Shown here one piece after another: positions 37,184 through 46,691 of a DNA stretch of 64,000 nt. This DNA is from RYN-230 sp963704995 (GTDB lineage: Bacteria > Actinomycetota > Actinomycetes > Streptosporangiales > Streptosporangiaceae). The notes under the pieces are model-generated. The model saw only the letters and a list, made by a program, of their open reading frames with translations. It did no database searches and was not told the DNA's origin. The position numbers and the translations under genes are program-made. Positions within the stretch are counted from its first letter, which is position 1. Each line of letters begins with the position of its first letter. The stretch covers positions 248,001 through 312,000 of the forward strand of contig CAVPIM010000018.1 in the NCBI GenBank assembly GCA_963704995.1, in the 5' to 3' direction.

Positions 37184-38821
37184 ATGAGCACGTTTCCCTG
37201 GCTGACCGTGATCGGCGCGGTGCCCTTGGCCGGCGCGCTGGTGATCGCCGTGACGCCGGGTGTCTCCGCGCCGGGCAGCGAGGCGGACCGGGCGGCCCGG
37301 CGCCTGCTCGTCAAGCGGCTGGCGCTGGTGTTCTCGGTGATCACGCTGGGGCTGACCATCGCCATGATGGTCGCCTTCTCGCCGCACGGGAACGAGTTCC
37401 AGTTCACCCAGACCTACCAGTGGATCCCGCAGTTCGGCGTGCACTACGCGGTCGGCGTGGACGGGATCGCGCTGGTGCTGATCGCCATGACCGCGGTGCT
37501 GATGCCCGTGGTCATCCTGGCCTCGTGGAACGACGCGGACCCGCCAGAGGGCCAGGAGGCGGCCCCGGCCGCCGGTGAGGGCCCCGCGCCCCGGCCCCGG
37601 CGCAGCGCGAAGACCTACTTCGCGCTGCTGCTGGTGCTGGAAACCATGATGATCGGCGTGTTCGCGGCCACCGACGTCTTCCTGTTCTACGTGTTCTTCG
37701 AGGCCATGCTGATCCCGATGTACTTCCTGATCGGCAGCTTCGGGACCGGCCAGCGCCAGTACGCCGCGGTCAAGTTCCTGCTCTACAGCCTGTTCGGCGG
37801 CCTGCTCATGCTGGTCGCGGTCATCGCGCTGTACGTCTACTCCGGCCACGGCGGCCACCCCGGCACGTTCCTGTTCACCCAGCTCACCCACGTGACGTTC
37901 AGCCCCACCGTGCAGAAGTGGCTGTTCCTGGGCTTCTTCATCGCGTTCGCCATCAAGGCCCCGCTGTGGCCGTTCCACACCTGGCTGCCGGACGCCGCCA
38001 CCGCGTCCCAGCCCGGCACGGCGGTGCTGCTGGTCGGCGTGATGGACAAGGTCGGCACGTTCGGGATGATCCGGTACTGCCTGCAGCTGTTCCCGGCCGC
38101 CTCCCGCTACTTCACGCCGCTGATCCTGGTGCTCGCGGTGATCGGGATCCTGTACGGGGCGATCGTGGCCATCGGCCAGCGGGACCTCAAACGCCTCATC
38201 GCGTACACCTCGATCTCGCACTTCGGCTTCATCGTGCTCGGCATCTTCGCGCTCACCACGCAGGCCCAGACCGGCGCCACGCTCTACATGGTCAATCACG
38301 CGTTCGCCACCGGGGCGCTGTTCCTGGTCGCCGGCTTCATGATCGCCCGCCGCCGGTCGCAGCGGATCGCCGACTACGGCGGCGTGTACCAGGTGGCCCC
38401 GGTCATGGCCGGCCTGTTCCTGGTCGCCGGCCTGGCCGGGCTGTCCCTGCCCGGGCTGTCCACCTTCGTCAGCGAGTTCCTCGTCCTCATCGGCACGTTC
38501 AGCCGGTACAAGGTGGCCGCCTCGTTCGCCACCGCGGGCATCATCCTGGCCGCGATCTACATCCTGTGGATGTACCAGCGCACGATGACCGGGCCGGTCC
38601 GCCAGGAGGTCGCGGACATGCCCGACCTGCGGCCCCGCGAGCTGTGGGCCGTCGGGCCGCTGATCGCGGTGCTCATCGTCTTCGGCGTGTACCCGAAGCC
38701 CCTGCTCGACGTCATCAACCCGGCGGTGCACGACACGCTGTCCCAGGTGCACGTGACCGACCCGCGGCCCCAGCATCCCGGCCCCCCGACTGAGATCGTC
38801 TATCGCGGCTGGCGGCGGTAA
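37184..38821 (+). CDS. nuoM: NADH-quinone oxidoreductase subunit M
   Basis: The 545-residue intact membrane protein has about 14 helices and the antiporter-like motifs FYVFFEAMLIPMYFLIG, KAPLWPFHTWLPDA and LKRLIAYTSISHFGFIVLG. It is one of the three proton-pumping antiporter-like subunits. A Pro/Ala-rich cytoplasmic loop at about 122-143 is typical of actinobacterial copies. It begins 13 bases after nuoL. Confidence 0.97.
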   Translation: MSTFPWLTVIGAVPLAGALVIAVTPGVSAPGSEADRAARRLLVKRLALVFSVITLGLTIAMMVAFSPHGNEFQFTQTYQWIPQFGVHYAVGVDGIALVLIAMTAVLMPVVILASWNDADPPEGQEAAPAAGEGPAPRPRRSAKTYFALLLVLETMMIGVFAATDVFLFYVFFEAMLIPMYFLIGSFGTGQRQYAAVKFLLYSLFGGLLMLVAVIALYVYSGHGGHPGTFLFTQLTHVTFSPTVQKWLFLGFFIAFAIKAPLWPFHTWLPDAATASQPGTAVLLVGVMDKVGTFGMIRYCLQLFPAASRYFTPLILVLAVIGILYGAIVAIGQRDLKRLIAYTSISHFGFIVLGIFALTTQAQTGATLYMVNHAFATGALFLVAGFMIARRRSQRIADYGGVYQVAPVMAGLFLVAGLAGLSLPGLSTFVSEFLVLIGTFSRYKVAASFATAGIILAAIYILWMYQRTMTGPVRQEVADMPDLRPRELWAVGPLIAVLIVFGVYPKPLLDVINPAVHDTLSQVHVTDPRPQHPGPPTEIVYRGWRR

Positions 38822-38873
38822 AACCGTTGTCATGAGCGACCGGCGCGCAGCAGATCCAGAAGGGAAGCACCCC

Positions 38874-40465
38874 GTGACCGGGTCCCTCGCGGTGGCGACG
38901 ATCACCCCGCCGCACATCGAGTACGGCCAGCTCTCGCCGCTGCTGCTGGTCTTCGGCCTGGGCGTGGTCGGCGTCCTGATCGAGGCCTTCGTGCCCCGCG
39001 AGCTGCGCCGCCCCGCCCACCTGATCATCACGCTGGGCGGCCTGGCCGTGGCCTTCGTGCTCACGATCGTGGTCGCCGCCACCTCGTCGCTGTTCGCCCA
39101 CGGCGGGCACGGGAATGTCCGCGGCGATGGGTGCGGTCGGCGTGGACGGCCCGACGCTGTTCGTCTGGGGCACGATCCTCGTGCTGGCGTTCGTCAGCGT
39201 GCTGCTGATCGCGGACTCCTCCCGCGACGACCAGACGTTCGTGGCGCAGGCGGCCACCACCCCCGGCAGCGCCGAGGAGCGGGCCGCCCAGCTGGCCGGC
39301 GTGGTGCACACCGAGATCTACCCGCTGACGCTGTTCGCGGTGGCGGGCATGCTGCTGTTCCCGGCGTCCAACGACCTGCTCACGATGTTCGTCGCGCTGG
39401 AAGTGCTCTCCCTGCCGCTGTACCTGCTGTGCGGGCTCTCCCGGCGGCGCCGCCTGCTGTCGCAGGAAGCCTCCATGAAGTACTTCCTGCTCGGGGCGTT
39501 CTCCTCGGCGTTCTTCCTGTTCGGCGTGGCCATGCTGTACGGCTACGCCGGCTCGGTGTCGCTGTCGGCCATCGCGACGGCGGCGGCCAGCAACGTGGGC
39601 AGCCTGACCCTGCTCTACGCGGGCATGGCCCTGCTCGGCATCGGCCTGCTGTTCAAGATCGGGGCGGTCCCGTTCCAGAGCTGGAAGCCCGACGTCTACC
39701 AGGGCGCCCCGACCCCGGTCACCGCGCTGATGGCCTCGTGCACCCTGGTCTCCGCGTTCGGCGCGCTGCTGCGGGTCTTCTACGTGGCGTTCGGCCAGCT
39801 CACCTGGGACTGGCGGCCGGCGATGTGGGGCGTGGCCATCCTGACCATGGTGGTCGGTGCGATCATCGCGATCACCCAGACCGACGTGAAGCGGCTGCTC
39901 GCCTACTCGTCCATCGCGCACGGCGGCTTCGTCCTGACCGGCGTGATCGCCGCGAGCGTGGCCGGCCTGTCCAGCAGCCTCTTCTATCTGGCGGTGTACG
40001 GGTTCACCACGATCGGTGCGTTTGCGGTCGTCACGCTCGTCCGTGACCAGGCGGGCGAGGCCGGGCACCTGTCCAGCTGGGCCGGCCTCGGGCGGCGCTC
40101 GCCGCTGGTGGCCGGCGTGTTCGCCTTCTTCCTGCTGGCGTTCGCCGGTATCCCGCTGACCAGCGGGTTCACCGGGAAGTTCGCGGTGTTCCAGGCGGCC
40201 ATCGCCGGTGGTGCGACCCCGCTGGTGATCGTGGGCGTGATCGCCAGTGCCGTCGCCGCGTTCTTCTACGTCCGGGTGATCGTGCTCATGTTCTTCAGCG
40301 ACCCGGCCCCGGCCGGTCCCGCGGTGGTGACGGTGGTCGACCCCCGGGGTGTTCACCGGGGCGGCCGTGGCCATCGGGGTGATCACCACGCTGGTGTTCG
40401 GTATCTACCCCCAGCCCCTGCTCAACCTGGCGAACCATGCGGCCGCGCACCTGTTCGTCCGCTGA
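38874..40465 (+). CDS. nuoN: NADH-quinone oxidoreductase subunit N (two frameshifts)
   Basis: I prefer the GTG at 38874 (AGGGAAG 7 bases upstream) to the ATG at 38832 in the same frame. The protein begins VTGSLAVATITPPHIEY and breaks at about 39105-39112. It resumes in frame 1 as MSAAMGAVGVDGPTLFVWG, with KIGAVPFQSWKPDVYQGAPT and VKRLLAYSSIAHGGF. One C too many in GACCCCCGGGG at about 40344 shifts it again. Frame 2 then gives VFTGAAVAIGVITTLVFGIYP and the stop at 40463-40465. It is the last antiporter-like subunit of complex I and ends the operon. Confidence 0.92.
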
Positions 40466-40642
40466 CCTGCCCGGGGCGCGTGCGCGTTCCGGGCCGGCCG
40501 GCGGGGTGTCCGGATACCTCGCAGGGGGCATATTCGGGACGGCGGTAGCTTGGGCCTGGCGCGAGGATGGCCTCGCCCGCCCGGGTCACGTCCGACCGAG
40601 GCGGTCCGTGACCGCCGCGATGACCGATGACCAGGAGCCCGA

Positions 40643-41638
40643 TTGATCGCCGCCGTCCCTGTGGAGCTGACCGACGCCGCGCTGGCCGCGGAGGTCGTTG
40701 ACGGGCTTGCCCTGGTCGAGAAGCAGCTGGCCGACGCCACCCAGTCCGAGGAGGAACTGCTGGCCGAGGCGTCCACCCACCTGCTGGAGGCCGGCGGGAA
40801 ACGGTTCCGGGCCACCCTGGTCCTGCTCGCCTCGCAGTTCGGCAATCCCCGCGATCCGCGCGTGATCTCGGCCGCGACCGCGGTCGAGCTGACCCATCTG
40901 GCCACCCTGTACCACGACGACGTGATGGACGAGGCGGCCATCCGCCGCGGCCACCAGAGCGCCAACTCCCGGTGGACCAACACGATCGCGATCCTGACCG
41001 GCGACTTCCTGTTCGCCCGGGCCTCGCAGATCCTGGCCTCGCTCGGCCCGGAGGCGGTCGGCATCCAGGCGGACACGTTCACCCGGCTGGTGAGCGGGCA
41101 GATCGCGGAGACCATCGGGCCCCGGCCCGGCCAGGACCCGCTGCAGCACTACCTGCGCGTGGTGAAGGACAAGACCGCGTCGCTGGTGGCCACGGCCGGC
41201 CAGTTCGGGGCCATGTACTCCGATGCCCCGGCCGAGGTGGTGGCCCGGATCCAGCCGGCCTGCGAGGCGATCGGCGTCGCCTGGCAGCTGTCCGACGACA
41301 TCCTCGACGTGGCCAGCGAGTCCGAGCAGTCCGGCAAGACACCCGGCACGGACCTGCGGGAAGGCGTGCGCAGCCTGCCCGTGCTGCACGCGCTGGGCGC
41401 CAGCCGCCCGGCCGACGCGCGGCTGCTGGACCTGCTGGCCTCCGCCGACCTGACCGACCCGGGCCTGCACGCGGAAGCGCTGGGCCTGCTGCGGGCCAAC
41501 CCGGCGATGGCGCAGGCCCGGGCGGACCTGCGGCACTGGTCGGCTGTGGCCCGTGAGCAGATCGCCGGCCTGCCCGACGTCCCGGCCCGCGCCGCGTTCG
41601 AGGGCCTGTGCGAGTACGTCGTCGAGCGCACCGGTTAG
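40643..41638 (+). CDS. Long-chain polyprenyl diphosphate synthase (menaquinone side chain)
   Basis: The TTG start at 40643 has AGGAG 6 bases upstream. The 331-residue protein has the first aspartate-rich motif YHDDVMDEA (about 93-101) and the second SDDILDVASE (about 218-227), with GGKRFRATL at the start of the fold, as in heptaprenyl/octaprenyl synthases. It condenses isopentenyl diphosphate to the side chain of menaquinone, which fits its place after menG, menJ and nuo. Chain length cannot be read. Its stop overlaps by 4 bases the stop of the convergent permease gene. Confidence 0.88.
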   Translation: MIAAVPVELTDAALAAEVVDGLALVEKQLADATQSEEELLAEASTHLLEAGGKRFRATLVLLASQFGNPRDPRVISAATAVELTHLATLYHDDVMDEAAIRRGHQSANSRWTNTIAILTGDFLFARASQILASLGPEAVGIQADTFTRLVSGQIAETIGPRPGQDPLQHYLRVVKDKTASLVATAGQFGAMYSDAPAEVVARIQPACEAIGVAWQLSDDILDVASESEQSGKTPGTDLREGVRSLPVLHALGASRPADARLLDLLASADLTDPGLHAEALGLLRANPAMAQARADLRHWSAVAREQIAGLPDVPARAAFEGLCEYVVERTG

Positions 41639-42837
41639 CTGCTAGCGTAGCCCGGGGGGGCGACCCCCGGAACCCCCCGCGATCGCTGACTCGGAGGGGA
41701 CACGGCTTCGCCGCGCCCCGCCTCGCCAGCCAATGCCCGGGGGGCGACCCCCCGGTCCCCCCGCGACGCTGGCTCGCGGGCTCGGCGAGGACCCGGCTCC
41801 GCCGCGCCTCCCCTCGCCGTGCGAAGCCGAAGCCAGTACCCGACGGGGAACAGCCGCACGTTCAGGTGCTCGTCCACCAGCCCCCACAGCCCGCGGCGGG
41901 CGAACAGGGCGATGAGGATCGCGACCAGGCCCAGGATGATCAGGTACCACGCGTTGTACGAGGCCAGCGTCTGCTGCAGCACCAGGTACACGATGGTGCC
42001 GATGATCGGCCCCTCGATCGTGCCCAGCCCGCCGATGATGGTCGCGAACGCCATCTCCGCGGTCCACTGCACGCTGAACACCGCGCTCGGCTGCACCTGG
42101 AGCTGGCTGATCGCCAGCAGCGCGCCCGCGGCGCCGCAGCCGGCCCCCGCCACCACGAACACCAGCAGCCGGGCCAGGCCGACCCGCGCGCCGGAGCTGC
42201 GCGCGGCCACCTCGTCGTCGCGGATGGCGGTGAGCACCAGGCCGAGCCTGCCGCGCAGCAGCAGGTAGATGGCGGCCAGCGTCAGCACCGTGACGGCCAG
42301 CCCGGCCCAGTAGGTGTAGGCGGTGAGCAGCGTCGGGCTGAACCCGCCCAGGCCGGGCAGCGGCATGCCGGTCCCGCCGCCGATCGAGGAGAACTTCTCG
42401 ATGATGAGCATGATGGTCGCGGCGAGCACCCAGGTGGCGATCGCGAAGTACCCGCTGCGCAGCCGGGAGACCAGCCACCACAGCGGCAGCGCCGCCACGC
42501 CGCAGCCGATCGCGGCGACCGGCAGCGCGGCGAACGGCGAGGTGCCGTGGATGGCGAGGATCAGCACGAAGTAGGCGCCGAGCCCCACGAACGCCTGCTG
42601 CCCCACCGACACCAGGCCGGCGTAGCCCGCCAGCAGGTTCCACATGCTCGCCATCGTGAGCACGATGAACCCCTGCACCAGGATGGCGGTGGTGCCCGAG
42701 TACACGATGTAGGGGAGCATCGCGAGCACCACGACGACGATCAGCGCGCCCGCCGCGGTCCAGGCCACGTTCCTGCGCGACCGGGTGACCCGGAATCCTT
42801 CGGCCGGGCGGGCGGTGGTTTCCGTGACCATGCTCAC
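41635..42837 (-). CDS. livM: Branched-chain amino-acid-type ABC permease, LivM-like
   Basis: From the GTG at 42837 (overlapping the livH stop; ATG at 42831 also possible) the 400-residue protein has about nine membrane helices. GLVSVGQQAFVGLGAYF and the EAA-like loop AIRDDEVAARSSGARVGLAR are characteristic of LivM-type permeases, and GGLGTIEGPIIGTIVY lies near the end. It forms the membrane channel with LivH. The last 36 or so codons are encoded by a dispersed repeat (41648-41744) and are Pro/Arg/Gly-rich, so they were probably acquired by repeat insertion. Confidence 0.88.
   Translation of the reverse strand: MSMVTETTARPAEGFRVTRSRRNVAWTAAGALIVVVVLAMLPYIVYSGTTAILVQGFIVLTMASMWNLLAGYAGLVSVGQQAFVGLGAYFVLILAIHGTSPFAALPVAAIGCGVAALPLWWLVSRLRSGYFAIATWVLAATIMLIIEKFSSIGGGTGMPLPGLGGFSPTLLTAYTYWAGLAVTVLTLAAIYLLLRGRLGLVLTAIRDDEVAARSSGARVGLARLLVFVVAGAGCGAAGALLAISQLQVQPSAVFSVQWTAEMAFATIIGGLGTIEGPIIGTIVYLVLQQTLASYNAWYLIILGLVAILIALFARRGLWGLVDEHLNVRLFPVGYWLRLRTARGGAAEPGPRRAREPASRGDRGVAPRALAGEAGRGEAVSPPSQRSRGVPGVAPPGYASS
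41648..41744 (+). repeat. Dispersed repeat, copy A (inverted copy at 55658-55754)
   Basis: About 95 bases starting TAGCCCGGGGGG and running through GATCGCTGACTCGGAGGG and CACGGCTTCGCCGCGCCCCG to CAATGCCCGGGG recur almost perfectly, in inverted orientation, at 55658-55754. Only a few bases differ. The element begins with a GC hairpin (CCGGGGG...CCCCCGG). It lies at the convergent 3' ends of the polyprenyl synthase and livM genes and supplies the livM C-terminus. Confidence 0.85.
41735..41822 (+). repeat. Diverged tandem copy of the dispersed repeat
   Basis: Directly after copy A the order of blocks is repeated with divergence: GCCCGGGGGGCGACCCCCCGG, then CCCCCCGCGACGCTGGCTCG, then GACCCGGCTCCGCCGCGCC. 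Its first part is a perfect hairpin with 8-base arms CCGGGGGG/CCCCCCGG around CGA (41737-41755). Such a structure at convergent gene ends could act as a terminator. Confidence 0.6.
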
Positions 42838-43710
42838 GACTGTGCCCTCCGGGTGATCAGGCCCTGCGGGCGCAGCACGAGCACGGCGAGGAAGACGATG
42901 AACCCGGCGAGGAGCTCGTCGGAGATGTTGATCTGGGCGCCGATCTGCTGGGCCACGCCCAGCACCACGCCGCCGAGCAGGGTGCCCCACAGGGAGCCGA
43001 GCCCGCCGATCACCACCGCCGCGAACGCGAACAGCAGGATCGTGTCGGTGCCCGTGGTCGGCGAGAGCTGGGAGTACATGCCGTAGGCGATGCCGCCCAG
43101 GGCCACGGTGCCGAAGGCCAGCGCCGCCGCGATGCCGAACACGTGCCGGTAGTCCGCCCCGGCCAGCTGCGCCGCCTCCCGGTCGTCGGCGACCGCGCGG
43201 ATCAGGCGGCCGTACCTGGACGCGGACAGGAAGTACTGCAGCCCGAGCAGCACGACCACGGCGACCGCGAAGACGACCACGAGCAGGTAGCCGATCTGGA
43301 TCTGCGAGCCGATCGTGAAGGAGCCGCTCACCAGGGGCAGCCCGGTGCCGATCGCGCGGCTGTTGGCGCGTGAAGAACTGGAGCAGGCCGTTCTCGATCA
43401 CCACCGACAGGCCGAAGGTGACCATCAGCGTGGTGAGCACGCTGCGGTCGAGCGCGCCCTGGATGACCGTGCGCTGCAGCACGTAGCCGAGCAGCGCCAT
43501 CACCGGGACCACGATGAGGAAGGACCAGAGCACCGGGATGTGGGTGACGGTGATGACGCCGATCGCGATGTAGCCCGCGACCACCGCGAGGTCGCCGTGC
43601 GCGAGGTTCACGACCTTCATCACCCCGAACATCAGCGACAGCCCGCAGGCGAACAGCGCATACAGCCCGCCGGTCAGCACCCCTTGGATGATGGCGTTGA
43701 CCCAGGCCAT
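42834..43710 (-). CDS. livH: Branched-chain amino-acid-type ABC permease, LivH-like (frameshift at about 43370)
   Basis: The ATG at 43710 overlaps the upstream ATPase stop. The protein begins MAWVNAIIQGVLTGGLYALFACGLSLMFGV, the standard LivH opening, and reaches VLTTLMVTFGLSVVIENGLLQFF. There one base too many near 43370 shifts the frame. It goes on as GSFTIGSQIQIGYLL to the TGA at 42834-42836, including the EAA-like loop RAVADDREAAQLAGADYRHV. It is the second permease subunit of the same importer. Joined, it would be about 291 residues, normal for the family. Confidence 0.88.
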
Positions 43711-44502
43711 TACGGCTCGCTCCCTTCGCCGGGCTGGCTGGCGGGACGAGGCGGCGGGCGGCCAGGCCGAAGTAGGCCGCCTCGACCTGGTCCGCGGTGA
43801 CGTCGGCGGGCCTGCCTTCCAGGGTGGTCCGGCCCTCCAGCAGGCACTGGATGTGCGAGGCCACCCGCAGGGCCTGGCTCACGTCCTGCTCGACGAGCAG
43901 CACGGTGAGGCCGGTGGCCAGGATCTGCGGCAGCATGCCGTAGATGCGCTGGACGACCACGGGGGCCAGGCCGAGCGACAGCTCGTCGAGCAGCAGCACG
44001 CGGGGGTTGGCGACCAGGGCCCGGCCGATGGCGACCGTCTGCTGCTCACCGCCGGACAGCTGGGCGGTGAGCTGGTTGCGGCGCTCCCGCATCCAGCCGA
44101 ACATCTGGTACACCCGCTCGATGGTCCACGGGCCCGGCCGCGCGTAGCGGCGCCGACCTGCAGATTCTCCTCGACGGACAGCGACCCGAACAGCCGCCTG
44201 CCCTCCGGCACCATGACGATCCCCTGCCTGGCCCGGCGCTCGGGCCGCAGCCCGGTCACGTCCTTGCCGTCGAACCGGATCGAGCCCGTCGTCGGGTGGT
44301 GCAGGCCGGCGATCGTGCGCAGCAGCGTCGACTTGCCCGCGCCGTTCGCGCCGATGATCGCGTAGACCTCGCCGGGGAACACCCGCAGCGAGATCGCGTC
44401 CAGGGCCCGGAGCTGCCCGTGGTGCACGACCAGGTCGCTGACCTCCAGCAGCGGAGTGCCGGTTTCCGCTCGTTCCCCGGCCACCTCCCCGTCCCCCTTC
44501 AC
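43710..44502 (-). CDS. livF: ABC transporter ATP-binding protein, LivF-like (frameshifted)
   Basis: A GTG at 44502 is a plausible start; the frame is also open upstream into the LivG-like part. The sequence PLLEVSDLVVHHGQLRALDAISL leads to Walker A GANGAGKSTLL and the VMVPEGRRLFGSLSVEENL segment typical of LivF. Around 44150 an indel shifts the frame; it resumes with MFGWMRERRNQLTAQLSGGEQQ (signature) and LLLDELSLGLAP (Walker B). A further shift near the end would give the TAA at 43710-43712, which overlaps livH. It energises the importer with LivG. Confidence 0.82.
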
Positions 44503-45328
44503 TCCGGTCCGGTCACGGCTCGCCTCCGTTCCCGGCCCGCCGTCCCGTCCCCCTCGGCGCGTCGGGGGTGCCTCCAGGGACCCGCCGGCCAGCGCCGCGG
44601 TGACCTCGGTGCCGAGGAAGACCTCGCGGACCGCGGGGTCGGCCAGCACCGTGGCCGGCGTCGCCGTCGCCGACGAACTTGCCGCCGGTCAGGCAGATCA
44701 GCCGGCTCACCACGGGGGTGAGCGCGCGCACCACGTGCTCGATCCAGATCACCGCGGTGCCCTCGGCGTTGACCTCGCGGACGATCTCGACCAGCTGGGC
44801 GACCTCGGGGTCGGTGAGGCCGCCGGCCACCTCGTCGAGCAGCAGCAGCGTGGGCTGCGTGGCCAGGGCGCGGGCCAGTTCCAGCCGCTTGCGCTGCAGC
44901 AGGCCGAGCCGCTCGGCGGGCACGTTCGCCTGGCCGGACATGCCGGTCCGCTCCAGCGCCGCGACCGCGGCCGCGTAGCTGGCCCGCCGCCGCAGCCCGC
45001 CGCCCTGCTGGGCGGCGACGAGCAGGTTCTCGAACACGGTCATGTCCCCGAACGGCCGCGGCACCTGGTAGGTGCGGCCGACGCCCAGCCTGCACCGCGC
45101 GGCCGCGTCCAGCCTGGTGACCGTGCGCCCGGCGAAGCGGATCTCGCCCCCGCCGGGGGCGAGATCCCCGGAGATGAGGCCGAACAGGCTGGTCTTGCCA
45201 GCGCCGTTCGGCCCCACGATCCCGCCACCGTGTCGCCGGGCCCGACGGCCAGCGACAGGTCCTCCGCGATGACGACCCGGCCGAACCGTTTCGTCACGTG
45301 GTCGAGCTCAAGCAGCGGGCTCGGTCAT
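44499..45328 (-). CDS. livG: ABC transporter ATP-binding protein, LivG-like (frameshifted)
   Basis: The likely ATG is at 45328, 4 bases after the binding-protein stop, but one base too many near 45320 and one missing at about 45226 break the frame. The parts ELDHVTKRFGRVVIAEDLSL and GPNGAGKTSLFGLISGDLAPGGGEI (Walker A) join across the second break. The signature region (AERLGLLQRKRLELARALA) and LLLLDEVAGGLTDPE (Walker B) follow. A third indel at about 44665 puts the C-terminal ADPAVREVFLG in the frame that runs on into the LivF-like part without a stop. Ends here are therefore approximate. Confidence 0.8.
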
Positions 45329-45332
45329 CCGG

Positions 45333-46691
45333 TCACTGGTTAGTCGGCTTCAGGTCGGCGGTGATCTTCGCGTCCGGCTGCAGCGTGTTGTCCACGACCT
45401 GCATCTCCAGCGGGTACTTGGTGCCCTTCTGCCACTGCACGCCGACCGGCGGGGTGATCGCCACGCCCGGCGCGGGGCCGCCCGAGGCGAAGTTCAGCGG
45501 CCCGGCCAGCGCCTGGATGTTCACCTTGTGGATGGCGTCGGCGACCTCGGTCTTGTCGTGCGGGTCGCTCACCAGGTGAGGGCCGCGTGGGCGGCCTCGA
45601 AGAGGCTGTAGTTGCTGATGTTGGAGTTCCACTGCCCGCCCGTGGCTGGCCTCGAACTCGTTGGCCATCTGCTGGCAGGTCTCCCCGGTGAACGAGGACT
45701 TCCACGGCAGCGACGGCGCCCACCAGGCGTCGGTGGCCACGTTGTACGCCAGGGGGCCGAGCGCGTAGGCGTCGGGCGGGAACAGCAGCACCTTGGCCAC
45801 GGTGGCCAGCTTCGGCTTGAAGCCCTGCTGCACCGACTGCTTCCACATGGTGGCGAAGTCGGGCGGCAGCGGCACGTTGGTGAAGAAGTCGGCGCCGGCC
45901 GACTTGAACTGGGAGATCATCGAGGAGTAGTTCGTGGTCCCGTCGGGGTAGGGCGAGGACATGACGAACTTGTAGCCCGCGGCCTCGGCGATCGGCGGGA
46001 ACACCGCGCGGAACGCGTTGCCGTCCGAGTCGTTGGGGAACGCGGCGGCGACCACCTTGTTGGTGTGCAGCTGGGCGTGGATCCGGTCCCACATCGGGAT
46101 GAAGGCCTTGACCAGGTGCTCGGCGCCGAGGAAGTACATCACCACGTACTTGGGCTTGAGCGTCGGCTTCTGCGGGTTGCCCCCGAGGTTGACGTACCAG
46201 GACTCCCACGGGATGTTCGCGCAGATCAGCGGCGTGTGCAGCGATTCGGCCTGGCTGGCTACCGCGTTGACGGTCTCCGGCGTGGACGACGCCAGCAGCA
46301 GGTCCACGCCGTCGTTCAGGATGGCCGTCTTGGCCAGGTCCCCGGCCCGGGTGGGGCTGGACTGGGTGTCGTAGGACTTGATCGTGACCGGGTAGGTCTT
46401 GCCGCCGATCTTGAACCCGCTCTTGTACGGGGTGGTCTGCTTGATCTTGGAGATCACCCAGTTGTCCGGCGCGCCGAACCCGGCCAGGGAGCCGGTCAGC
46501 GGGTGGATCCAGCCGATGGTGATGCCCTTGGTGCCGCCCGAGCTGGCACCCTTGATGCCGGAGCTGCACGCCTCCAGCAGCCCGCCGCCCCCCACGACCA
46601 CCGCGCCCGTGCCTGCCGCGCGCAGCAGGCCGCGCCGGCTGATGCCGCCGGCCTGGCTGGTTCTACCGGATTGCCCAGTCTGGTCACTCAT
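45333..46691 (-). CDS. ABC transporter substrate-binding lipoprotein (Tat-type signal)
   Basis: The 452-residue product starts with a twin-arginine motif (SRRGLLRAAG, about 18-27) and a lipobox ending in Cys (LLEAC, about 42), so it is probably a Tat-exported lipoprotein. The rest is a type 1 periplasmic-binding fold (Peripla_BP_6), with GWIHPLTGSLAGFG and AILNDGVDLLLASSTPET. Two opposite indels, at about 45640 and 45573, leave about 23 residues scrambled. In the corrected frame that part reads QWNSNISNYSLFEAAHAA. It is the first gene of the importer operon; the ligand is not readable, and amino acids or amides are typical. Confidence 0.88.
   Translation of the reverse strand: MSDQTGQSGRTSQAGGISRRGLLRAAGTGAVVVGGGGLLEACSSGIKGASSGGTKGITIGWIHPLTGSLAGFGAPDNWVISKIKQTTPYKSGFKIGGKTYPVTIKSYDTQSSPTRAGDLAKTAILNDGVDLLLASSTPETVNAVASQAESLHTPLICANIPWESWYVNLGGNPQKPTLKPKYVVMYFLGAEHLVKAFIPMWDRIHAQLHTNKVVAAAFPNDSDGNAFRAVFPPIAEAAGYKFVMSSPYPDGTTNYSSMISQFKSAGADFFTNVPLPPDFATMWKQSVQQGFKPKLATVAKVLLFPPDAYALGPLAYNVATDAWWAPSLPWKSSFTGETCQQMANEFEASHGRAVELQHQQLQPLRGRPRGPHLVSDPHDKTEVADAIHKVNIQALAGPLNFASGGPAPGVAITPPVGVQWQKGTKYPLEMQVVDNTLQPDAKITADLKPTNQ

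Noticed and set aside
37049..39082. 677-codon minus-strand frame opposite nuoM
   Set aside because: Composition (Gly/Asp/His/Arg/Gln) is typical of antisense to hydrophobic membrane-protein genes.
41608..43086. Plus-strand frame opposite the permeases
   Set aside because: It is the complement of two clear LivM/LivH-type membrane proteins and has no start signal.
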